This document shows, piece after piece, positions 1 through 8,800 of a stretch of 64,000 nt of DNA. Both the position numbers and the translations under genes were made by a program. The stretch is from Spartinivicinus ruber. Its GTDB lineage: Bacteria; Pseudomonadota; Gammaproteobacteria; Pseudomonadales; Zooshikellaceae. The stretch spans positions 6,295,001 through 6,359,000 of the forward strand of contig NZ_CP048878.1 in assembly GCF_011009015.1 (NCBI RefSeq), given 5' to 3'. Position 1 is the first letter of the stretch, and every line of letters starts with the position of its first letter. The notes below the pieces were generated by a model that worked only from the letters and a program-made list of their open reading frames with translations, ran no database searches and had not been told where the DNA came from.

Positions 1-389
1 GTGTGATCTTTTCCGCGGATATGTATATGCCCCGCGAGTTTACTTTTGCGAAGTTTAAAGAGGGTACTAACTATGTTGGTGCCCTCTTGAACCTTGAGGC
101 TATGGCTGCGCTGAAACCCCGTTACGCGATTACTGCCCATGCTCCTGGTAATACGGTGAAAAGCTTGCGTGAGAATGCAAAGATGTACCGCAAGCTGCAT
201 GACCTTGTCTTGACTGAGTATCAAAAGGTTATGGACAAGAAGTCCGGTGCGGTTAAACCGGGTATTCCGTTGTTGTTTGAACTGCCAAATGTGATCCGCA
301 TGGATGAATACAAGGACTGGAAGAATTATGACAAATATTTCCCAGCCTATGTACGCAGAATGGCATTTTCAATCTTTCACGGGTGGTAG
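1..389 (+). CDS. metallo-beta-lactamase-fold hydrolase, C-terminal part (5' end outside window)
   Basis: The reading frame is open at the window edge, so only about the last 128 residues are seen. It begins with VIFSADMY, which resembles the 'G-x-x-F-x-x-D' strand of metallo-beta-lactamase-fold hydrolases, followed by a helix and ALKPRYAITAHAPGN, which matches the position of the late 'GHG' metal loop of this fold (here AHAPG). The C-terminal half is rich in charged helices and aromatic residues. The upstream metal-binding HxHxDH motif would lie outside the window. It is encoded just upstream of, and in line with, the VOC and NRPS genes, so it may belong to the same cluster. Fold assignment is by eye; substrate unknown. 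Confidence 0.5.
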   Translation, partial: VIFSADMYMPREFTFAKFKEGTNYVGALLNLEAMAALKPRYAITAHAPGNTVKSLRENAKMYRKLHDLVLTEYQKVMDKKSGAVKPGIPLLFELPNVIRMDEYKDWKNYDKYFPAYVRRMAFSIFHGW

Positions 390-415
390 TTTACCACTAA
401 CTCGGAATCAAGCTC

Positions 416-787
416 ATGTATGAAATTAGTGCAGTTCAAATTAATGTCCATGATATGGACGAGGCCCTTGACTTTTATTGCGGCAAACTCGGGTTCGAAG
501 AAGATTTGAAGGATCACTACCCTCAGGTGGTGACTCTGAAGAATGAAGGCTTTTTTCTTTTGCTCACGCGTGTTGAGGAGAAAGCAGAGCTACATTATCC
601 GGTTCAGTCGCAGACCCTGATCAATTTTAGGGTTCGTGAGAATCTTGAGAATCTCGTGGATAAACTTAAGAGTAATGGGGTTAAGTTCCTCAATTCCAAA
701 CCGGAACCGTGCCCAGTAGGAGTTTACATTCCCTTCAAAGATCCCAGCGGCAACGTACATGAATTTGTTGAGTTTCGGGAAGGCTAA
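416..787 (+). CDS. VOC (glyoxalase/bleomycin-resistance/dioxygenase) superfamily protein
   Basis: A single-domain 123-residue protein with the beta-alpha-beta-beta-beta layout of vicinal-oxygen-chelate proteins. It opens with VQINVHDMDEALDFYCGKLG, the standard first strand and helix, and ends with FKDPSGNVHEFVEF, the usual DPxGNxxE/F motif that supplies a metal-ligand Glu. Members act as glyoxalases, ring-cleaving dioxygenases or drug-binding resistance proteins; sequence alone does not choose between them. The stop is 17 bp before the NRPS start at 805, so it is probably co-transcribed with it and could be a self-resistance or tailoring protein. The ribosome binding site is weak. Confidence 0.75.
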   Translation: MYEISAVQINVHDMDEALDFYCGKLGFEEDLKDHYPQVVTLKNEGFFLLLTRVEEKAELHYPVQSQTLINFRVRENLENLVDKLKSNGVKFLNSKPEPCPVGVYIPFKDPSGNVHEFVEFREG

Positions 788-804
788 CAGGAGGAAGTGT
801 TGGG

Positions 805-3800
805 ATGTTGAAAGAGCTGACATTGTATTCACGGCACGGTGGTCTATTACTTCATGAAAGATTTTTCCGGCTCTGTGAGAGTGAGGTAGTGCTTGGAAAA
901 ACAGCGCTCCATAGCCAGGGGAGTGACTATACCTATAGTGATTTGCTGGCGCGTGTTGAGCAGATCGCTGGTAGCCTTGAGGCTAGGGGGGTAGGGCATG
1001 GTGACCTGGTTGCGCTGAGGGCTGAACGGAGTTTCGATGCTGTAGCAGCGATATATGCGATTATGTCACTGGGAGCTGTCTATCTCCCTATTGACCGCAA
1101 GCTACCGGAAGATCGTGTCCGTTATATGTTCGATATTTCCGAGTGCCGATGGCTTTTGACAGATCAGCCTGTGGTTATGGAAAATGTTGATGTACTTGAT
1201 CTCCGGTGGTGCGATGGCCCCCAGAGGTCTTGTAGCTTCGATGAAATATCCCCAGATGACCTAGCCTATGTCATCTTTACCTCAGGATCTACAGGGCGTC
1301 CAAAAGGGGTTATGATCACCCACGGCAGTTCTTCGGCACTGATTGGTTGGGTATTGGAACGATTCAGTACTTCGGATATGGCTTGTGTATTGGGAGCCAC
1401 GTCCTTTTCTTTTGATATCTCAATTCTTGAACTGTTCGGCCCCCTTGCCTGTGGTGGAAGTCTATGCCTTGTGAACTCGATTATCGATCTGGCGGACAAC
1501 CCGTGTAGAGAAAAGATCAGCTTGATCAATACTGTGCCTTCTGCTATGTCCGCGATGTTGACCGTAGCGGGCCTACCTAGCTCGGTCCGTGCCTGCATCT
1601 TTGTTGGAGAGCCGCTTTACGGTGGACTTTCGTACCAGGTTTATGAGCAGGGTGTGGATCGGGTTTTCAATTTATATGGCCCCACGGAAGATACTGTTTA
1701 CTCAACTGAATACCTGGTGGCCCGTGATGTCGGAGAGGATGTGCCAATTGGCAGGCCCCTACCAGGAACTGACTTTGCTATTTTGGATGAACAGCTAGAG
1801 CCTGTTCAGGAAGGGGAGCCAGGAGAACTCTGCCTCTTCGGTATAGGCCTAGCCAAAGGCTATTTCAACCAACCAGATTTGACTGCACAGCGTTTTCTGC
1901 CATGCCCATCTGGAAGGCGTTCTGGGCAGGTCATGTACAGAACTGGGGATCGAGTCAGACAGCTTCCAGATGGTAATCTGCATTATGTCGGACGATTGGA
2001 TGATCAGATCAAACTACATGGACATCGCATTGAACTAATGGAAGTCGCATCTGTAATCGGTGCGGTGCCTGGTGTTTCTCAGGCAAGTGTACAAGTTAAG
2101 GATTTGAGCCGTAAACGAGATGGCTCACGCAAGGGGCTTGTCGCCTACTATACATGGGCCAGCGAGAATCATAGTTTGGCTGAAGCTGTAGGTATGATAA
2201 AGGCTCAGGTTGCCAGCCATTTACCTAGTTACATGCATCCGCTGCATTATTTGCATATGGAGGTCTTCCCACTTACAAACAGTGGTAAATTGGACAAGAA
2301 TAAGCTTCCAAACCCAGTGGTATCTGCTGATGATGACAAGTCAGACGATCCAGTGAGCTCCATGTTTCAAGAGGTTCTTGGTAGCTTTGATATTCCAGAA
2401 AATGAAACTCTGTTTGACCTTGGTGGGGTGTCATTGGATCTTGTTCGGATTGTTGCGGAGCTTAGGCGTATTTCCGGCAGGGTAATCATGTTGAAAGACG
2501 CATTTGGTGTGCCCACGATTAGAGGCCTGAGGAAGTTGTTATCCCAAGCAAGCCCGGAAAACGCCGTTGAAAGCATACCGGATGAGCCATCAGTCTTGGC
2601 AGCTCAGAGCCAGATGTGGTTATCAATGCAGATGGCGGACGAACCGGCAGCCTATCGGTTGTTTGCTAAGGTATGCGCCAAAGGAGTGAGTGCTGAATCA
2701 CTTGAAAATGCTTTCCGGCAAGTCATTCAGCATCATATTGCACTTCACACAGAAATTACCCTTGATGGGGCTGGTTTGATACGCCGGCCCATTTCCAAGA
2801 TTGGCCAAGCTGTGAGCCGCACTGATGATGTGGGGAATATTGACGATGGTCATTACACCCACTGGCTTGACCTGCATATGAAAGCTGGCTGTCCTTTAAC
2901 GGTGATCATTGCCCAGGATGAGGGGAGTGCCAAGGCGTTGGTGATCGCGGATCATACGTCTTTTGATCATTGGTCGCTGGGTGTTCTGGAAAAACACCTA
3001 GACCTCGTATTATCTGGAGAACCGCTGCCTGTGGAAAAGAGGGGGCAGAGATCTCCCTTGGTTCCGACCAGGGATGATTGTTTCATACTCCGCAATTCTG
3101 AAAGCCTAGCGAACTCGGAACCTGTCCAGTTTCAGCCTGATTATAGTGCTGGCATGTCTGAAGTGAGCGAGTCTTCGCTTGTGGTTGGTAAGCCTCTGGC
3201 AGCCACTGTGATTGATACTGTTAAAAGGATTGCGTCTGCCGTTGGTATCAGTCAGGTGGGGGTAATGCTTAGCGCCTTTGCGGACGTGGTCAGTCAGCGT
3301 ACTGGCGCAACCTGCTTTTCTGTCGGGGTTGCTTTGGCAGATCGATATCCAGGTAACTATGAAGTGATCGACTGCCGAGTTAATACGTTGCCAATAGTAG
3401 TATGCGTCGATGGTGAAGTTTCCCAGATCGATCGACTTAAAGGGCTGGGAAGCTCTCTGTTTGACCTTGTCGCTTACAGCCACCTTGGGATTAAGCCAAT
3501 CTTAGAAAGGGCTAGGGCTTTGCGGGGTGAGCCTAAGATGACGCCCTTCTCTATTGCGTTCGGAGCTCACAATGCGCGTGGATCGACTAAGCAGTGTCAG
3601 GTCGAAGCCAGTTTTCTGCCGAACCCAACATCTAGGCTGGATCTAACTCTTTGGATTGATGAGCAGCCAAATGGATATGTCGCGGTCTGGAATGGAAAGT
3701 CGGGCATATTCTCTGAAAAAGCGTTAGAGAGCTGGCATCAAGCATTTATTACCAGGTTGAAAGTTATATCTCATTTGACTGAAGTGGAATTGAGAAATGG

Positions 3801-3831
3801 CAGTATTAGACATGAATGCATTCCAGCGTGA
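805..3831 (+). CDS. NRPS 1: A-PCP-C
   Basis: A 1008-residue nonribosomal peptide synthetase that activates an amino acid as an adenylate, loads it on a carrier domain and passes it to a condensation domain. The adenylation domain covers about residues 30-495 (A3 FTSGSTGRPKG at 158-168, NLYGPTE, YRTGDRVR, and the A10 lysine K495 in NSGKLDK). The carrier domain (about 510-580) has phosphopantetheine serine S543 in LGGVSL. The C-type domain (about 597-1005) carries D716-H-T-S-F-D-H722 in place of HHxxxDG. The second His (H717) is kept, but the first His and the Gly are replaced. My by-eye reading of the specificity residues is D-I-L-N-I-V-L-V-Y-K, with no confident match. A strong AGGAGG at 789-794 fixes the start. 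There is no loading partner upstream, so this is probably the initiating subunit. Confidence 0.93.
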   Translation: MLKELTLYSRHGGLLLHERFFRLCESEVVLGKTALHSQGSDYTYSDLLARVEQIAGSLEARGVGHGDLVALRAERSFDAVAAIYAIMSLGAVYLPIDRKLPEDRVRYMFDISECRWLLTDQPVVMENVDVLDLRWCDGPQRSCSFDEISPDDLAYVIFTSGSTGRPKGVMITHGSSSALIGWVLERFSTSDMACVLGATSFSFDISILELFGPLACGGSLCLVNSIIDLADNPCREKISLINTVPSAMSAMLTVAGLPSSVRACIFVGEPLYGGLSYQVYEQGVDRVFNLYGPTEDTVYSTEYLVARDVGEDVPIGRPLPGTDFAILDEQLEPVQEGEPGELCLFGIGLAKGYFNQPDLTAQRFLPCPSGRRSGQVMYRTGDRVRQLPDGNLHYVGRLDDQIKLHGHRIELMEVASVIGAVPGVSQASVQVKDLSRKRDGSRKGLVAYYTWASENHSLAEAVGMIKAQVASHLPSYMHPLHYLHMEVFPLTNSGKLDKNKLPNPVVSADDDKSDDPVSSMFQEVLGSFDIPENETLFDLGGVSLDLVRIVAELRRISGRVIMLKDAFGVPTIRGLRKLLSQASPENAVESIPDEPSVLAAQSQMWLSMQMADEPAAYRLFAKVCAKGVSAESLENAFRQVIQHHIALHTEITLDGAGLIRRPISKIGQAVSRTDDVGNIDDGHYTHWLDLHMKAGCPLTVIIAQDEGSAKALVIADHTSFDHWSLGVLEKHLDLVLSGEPLPVEKRGQRSPLVPTRDDCFILRNSESLANSEPVQFQPDYSAGMSEVSESSLVVGKPLAATVIDTVKRIASAVGISQVGVMLSAFADVVSQRTGATCFSVGVALADRYPGNYEVIDCRVNTLPIVVCVDGEVSQIDRLKGLGSSLFDLVAYSHLGIKPILERARALRGEPKMTPFSIAFGAHNARGSTKQCQVEASFLPNPTSRLDLTLWIDEQPNGYVAVWNGKSGIFSEKALESWHQAFITRLKVISHLTEVELRNGSIRHECIPA

Positions 3832-4843
3832 CAAACCTTTGCACCCTGTGCGTCTAGTCGTTAGGAAAGAGGATGCAGCAGGTTCTTCGTCGGCATTTCC
3901 CCTCACTATAGAGGCGCCACATGGAGAGAAAGATCTTTCTGCTTTTATCAGATCCAGGCAAGTTCATTTAATACAGGAGCTGAACCGTTTTGGTAGCATT
4001 CTGTTTCGTGGATTTTATGTGGCCAGTGCGACTAATTTCTCTGATGCAATTTCGGAAATTGATCCAGATATTCTTAGGTATACAGAACGTTCATCTCCTC
4101 GGCATGCGGTTGCTGAACGTGTCTATACATCGACGGATCATCCGCAGGACCAGGATATCAAGCTCCACAGCGAGCAGTCCTACACACTGGACTGGCCCTG
4201 CCTGATTTGTTTTTTCTGTGACATCAAGGCGGATAAGGGTGGGAACACACCAATTGCAGATAACCGGAGGATTTCCCAACATCTATCTCAGAGGCTGCGG
4301 AAGAAATTTGAAAAGTATGGTGTCCTTTATCAGCGGAACTACACCCCTGGTTTGGGAGTGAGCTGGGAAACTGCCTTTCAGACGACAAAAAAAGCCGAGG
4401 TGGAGGCATTTTGTTTCGAGCGTGGAATTGAGTTCGACTGGTTAACGGAAAACCATCTGCGCACCCGCCAACGCAGGTCAGCGTTCCAGCATCATCCCAA
4501 TACAGGGGAGTTGATCTGGTTTAATCACGCACTGTTTTTCCATGTTACCAGCCTGGGTGAGGATCTTTCGCGTGCTCTGATTGAGGCAGTCGGACTGGAG
4601 TCTGTTCCGACCAATACTTTTTTTGGCAATGGTGAACCGTTCTCTGAGAAAGATCTATTGGAAATGAGGCTTGCAGTCTCCCGTGAAAAGGTGTCGTTTG
4701 ATTGGCAGATGGGTGATGTTCTGGTTCTGGACAATATGATTTGTCAGCATGGACGGGATCCTTTCGAGGGACAACGCAGTATCCTCACATTGATGGCCAA
4801 ACCATACTCCAGCCAGGACAAATTTGGTCCGATCATACGGTAA
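3797..4843 (+). CDS. TauD/SyrP-like Fe(II)/2-oxoglutarate dioxygenase 1
   Basis: A 348-residue member of the TauD/TfdA family, of the SyrP-like branch found beside NRPS genes. These enzymes use Fe(II), O2 and 2-oxoglutarate; SyrP hydroxylates the beta carbon of aspartate held on a carrier protein. The iron triad is visible as H124-x-E126 (LHSEQSY) and H318 (QHGRDPFEG). R327 is positioned to bind the 2-oxoglutarate carboxylate. FRGF near residue 71 and WFNHALFFH around 241-249 are also typical. The start overlaps the end of NRPS 1 by 35 bp; a later ATG at 3812 would reduce the overlap. Translational coupling supports a role in tailoring the peptide. The substrate is unknown. Confidence 0.88.
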   Translation: MAVLDMNAFQRDKPLHPVRLVVRKEDAAGSSSAFPLTIEAPHGEKDLSAFIRSRQVHLIQELNRFGSILFRGFYVASATNFSDAISEIDPDILRYTERSSPRHAVAERVYTSTDHPQDQDIKLHSEQSYTLDWPCLICFFCDIKADKGGNTPIADNRRISQHLSQRLRKKFEKYGVLYQRNYTPGLGVSWETAFQTTKKAEVEAFCFERGIEFDWLTENHLRTRQRRSAFQHHPNTGELIWFNHALFFHVTSLGEDLSRALIEAVGLESVPTNTFFGNGEPFSEKDLLEMRLAVSREKVSFDWQMGDVLVLDNMICQHGRDPFEGQRSILTLMAKPYSSQDKFGPIIR

Positions 4844-4864
4844 ATTCTGAAAAAAACCAAAGCC

Positions 4865-5887
4865 ATGCAAATTGACCAGTTTAAAAAAACTCCCATAAAG
4901 CCACGCCCGGCTCAACCTGCAGTTATAGACAAAAACAAATACATTGATGCATCTACAGGTTTTGTTTCTATTGTAGAGGCACCTGATCAGGATATGGTTT
5001 TGTCAGACTATATCCAGTCACAAGCCAGTGAATTGAACAAGCTATTACTAGAGACGGGAGGCATTTTGTTCAGGGGATTCCCTGTGCGAAAGGCACTTGA
5101 TTTCCAGGCAGCTGTTAACGCATTTGGAAACCCCACTCTCCCATATTTTGAGAGAGCAGCTGTTCGAAAAGAAGTCGTGACAGGGGTTTTCACTTCAACA
5201 GAGTTCTCACCAACAGTCTGGGTGGATCTACATCATGAAATGTCCTTCGCAAGATGCATACCCGCTCAGATCTTTTTTTATGCAGATACGATTGCAGAAA
5301 CCGGTGGAGAGACTCCTGTTGCAGATGAATACCGCTCTACTGCAATGATTGATGAGGCTGTTAAACGCGAGTTTCTGAAGAGAGGGCTACGTTATACACG
5401 AAACTTCAGACCTGATGTAGATATGGATTGGCGCTCTGCTTTCCAAACTGACGATCGGGAAAAAGTTGCGGAATATTGCAGAGAAAACGCCATTGAATGG
5501 CGATGGTTGGGAGAAGAACACCTTCAAACCATTCAACAGCAAGCAGCCTTCGTCCGTGACCCGCAAACAAGTGAGCTGTTGTTTTGCAATCACGCTCATA
5601 TATTCCATCCTGCGGCTATGCCGACACCTTTAAGGGAGGCGCTAACGGAAACCTATGGAGCTGGGAACCTGCCTCGGAATGTCACTTTTGGTGACGGTGC
5701 CACCATACCAGACGAAACGATCCTGCATCTTCGGGAAGTCTACCAGAAGAGCACTCTCTTGTTCCCCTGGCTATCAGGGGATGTACTGCTTTTGAACAAT
5801 ATTCGCTGCCTACATGGTCGGGCTCCTTTCACAGGTTCTAGGACAACGTTGGTCAGCATGACTGGTTTGATTGAGAGGAATATATAA
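4865..5887 (+). CDS. TauD/SyrP-like Fe(II)/2-oxoglutarate dioxygenase 2
   Basis: A 340-residue paralogue-like neighbour of the preceding oxygenase, same family and layout but clearly diverged. The iron ligands read H123-H-E125 (LHHEMSF) and H317 (CLHGRAPFTG), with R326 as the 2-oxoglutarate-binding arginine. FRGF occurs near residue 69 and CNHAHIFH at 241-248. Its stop codon directly abuts the ATG of NRPS 2, so the two are translated from one message. Two oxygenases for two adenylation domains suggests that each residue, or one residue twice, is hydroxylated. Which enzyme acts on which carrier domain is inference. Confidence 0.88.
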   Translation: MQIDQFKKTPIKPRPAQPAVIDKNKYIDASTGFVSIVEAPDQDMVLSDYIQSQASELNKLLLETGGILFRGFPVRKALDFQAAVNAFGNPTLPYFERAAVRKEVVTGVFTSTEFSPTVWVDLHHEMSFARCIPAQIFFYADTIAETGGETPVADEYRSTAMIDEAVKREFLKRGLRYTRNFRPDVDMDWRSAFQTDDREKVAEYCRENAIEWRWLGEEHLQTIQQQAAFVRDPQTSELLFCNHAHIFHPAAMPTPLREALTETYGAGNLPRNVTFGDGATIPDETILHLREVYQKSTLLFPWLSGDVLLLNNIRCLHGRAPFTGSRTTLVSMTGLIERNI

Positions 5888-8800
5888 ATGATCACTAATG
5901 AACTTCAGAACCAGACGCATGCGGTGGTTGAAGGTTTCCCCCTGTCACCTGTACAGGCAGGTGCACTAGCCGCTTACCAGGATCGGCATCGTGACAATGT
6001 GTGGATTGAATGTGCATGGGATTCACCAGCTTCTGTTCAGGAGGTGCGCACCAGACTGGAGGAAGCGGTCAGTGCACATGGAATTTTTTCCGTTCGCATT
6101 CATATTGAGCAATTTTCTGGGGAAAGTCTTCAAGTGCTTGGTGAAGGGCAGATTAGAATTGAACTGGTGGAAGACCGGGATATTTTTGACAACCTTCTTT
6201 CACAACGGTTTGAGCTGACAGGTGTCGAGACACTCAGAGTTGCAATGTTGGTTAATGCTGATGGTTTGATCCGTCTGGGACTCTCTGCACCTCCCTATAT
6301 TACTGATATTGATGGCCTATTGCGTTGCTTGGGAAAAGACCTTCCCACTGAGGAGCTTATGTTCCAGCATTTTTCAGAATGGTGTCTTGAGCAAAGCGGC
6401 AGTGGAATGCCTCCGAGCATCGCAAGCAGTTTAGTTTCCTTCAGGCCAGCCTTAGGCAACCCTGAAGCATATCGCACCAGCCAAGTAGCCAAAATAATAA
6501 CTAGTGATCAGCTCCTTTCAGATATACAAGTTGTGTCAGCTACTTACTCAGTCCTTATGCCAGTTCTGGAAAAGAGTCCGAATGGTCATCAGTGCATCAC
6601 AGTTTCAGCTGATGGCCGCTTTTTTGAGGATTTTGGCGTTATGGCAGGGCCTTTTAGGGTTGCTGTCCCTCTGTTGCTGGAAGCTAAGCAAGAAATAGGT
6701 GTCAATGACCTTACTGGAAGGGTCAAAAAGATTCTGGCGGAAAATACTACCAAGATACAGATATCTGGAATGGTCCATACCAAACCACAGCCCTGCTTGG
6801 TAACTTCTGTTTCCTGCCCCGCAACTCATGAAGTTTTCGAAGATGCCAGTATCAAGCTGGAAACAGGCGAACAGGCGGAGCTCTCCATTCTGATCACTCA
6901 GACTTCGAATAGCCGCAACATTCAGGTGGCTTCGACACTTGCTGATGTGGACGATGCTGGCCTGGAAGCTCTTGTACGAGCTATTGCTGATGCCTTGGGG
7001 CAAATGGAAGATTCTTCTTGCAGTTTTAACCTTGCACAACTGATTGGCTGCGACCGCCCAGACTTTCCGGCTGTTGCGTCAACACGTAAAACCATCATCG
7101 ACCTATTCAGGGAAACCATCAGTCATATTCCGGAAGAGGTTGCCTTTATAACGGATGAATACAGGTATCATTTTTGGGAGCTGGACCAGGAATCGGAGGC
7201 GCTGGCGGCACGTCTCGCTAAAGAGCATGCCCCCGGTAGTAGGATTATGATTTTTGCGGACCGGTCCTTTGACGCTATGGTTTCCATGTTTGGAGTCTTG
7301 AAAGCAGGAATGGTTTGCGTTCCAGTTATGCAAGAATATCCTGACAGAAGGATTCTTGACATCCACCGCCTGTCTGGCGCAATGGGTGCGGTAGCAGAGC
7401 CGTCAGAACTGGAACGCGCACGGCGTTTAACCGGTGGAAAGGTTCTGGCCGCCCGGGGGCATGCCCCCCAGCAGAAAGGAGAATTGGTACAGGCATCTTA
7501 TGATGCGGAAAGTTGCGCTTATATTCTTTTCACTTCAGGATCAACCGGCCATCCCAAGGGTGTGGCGGTGACTCATGCATCCGTCAGTAACCTTCTAAAT
7601 GCCTTGAAAAACCGGATTTATGCAGGAGCCACAGGGATTTTGCGTATGTCAGTCAATGCCCCGCTTGCGTTTGATGCTTCCATGAAACAGTTTTTCCAGG
7701 CTGCAATAGGTAGAACGATTGTTCCGATTCCGGCTGATGTCCGTCGTGATCCAGAGTCCATGATTGAGTACGTGGAAAGGATGGAAATCGAAGCTCTAGA
7801 TGTCACGCCAACGATTCTCAAGGCCATGATCGCAGCCGGCTTCGGTCCAGATAAATGCGCGATGCCTCGCTGGATTTTGGTCGGTGGTGAAGCTATGGAC
7901 CAGGAGCTATGGGATATCGCACGTGCCTGGCAGGATTGTGAGGTCTGGAATGTCTACGGCCCAACGGAAGCCACGGTGAACACACTGGTCGCCCGAGTAA
8001 AAGACTTCTCGGTACCAACCCTAGGCTATCCGCTTGAGAATATCCATGTGGCCTGCGTCGATGAAAATGGTCTTGAAGTTCCTGTCGGCGCCACTGGGGA
8101 GCTGATAATCAGCGGAGCCGGCATTGCTCAAGGATATGTCGGTGCATCGGAATCCGAGCAGGTGCGCTTTTCCAGGTCTGGAAGCGGTGCAGCCACTTAT
8201 TTATCTGGAGACCTAGTGCGAAAACAATCCAATGGTAGCTACGCATTCGTCAGCCGATGTGATGATCAAGTGAAAATTGCAGGTCAGCGTATGGAACTCG
8301 GTGAGGTTAAATCCTGCCTTGTTGAGATGCCAGAAGTTAGCGATGCAGCTGTTATTATCGACAAAAGGATGGATGGAGCCCCCCGCCTGGTGGCAGCGGT
8401 CGTCACCTTGAACAGTGGCATCCAGTTAGAGGAAAAAGATGACTATTTGGTTGTTGATCTGCCGACTGGACACAAGGTGGCCAGTGTTAACGTGAACGAG
8501 ACCAACTATCAGTTTAAGGAGATTTTCGAAGACCGGATCTATACCAGTCCTGATATAAGATATCCAAAGGATGCCGTTGTGTTCGATGTGGGGGCGAATA
8601 TCGGCATGTTCAGTATGTTTGTGGCACAGAATGTTCCCCATGCGAAGATCTTCGCTTTTGAACCACTAGCCCCGATTCGAAAACGTCTTGAAAGCAATGT
8701 GACTCGTTATGTGCCTAATGCGAAGGTGCTTCCCTATGGGCTGTCAGACCATAAGGGGGAGGTGGAGTTCACCTACTATCCTGGCTATTCGATGATGTCT

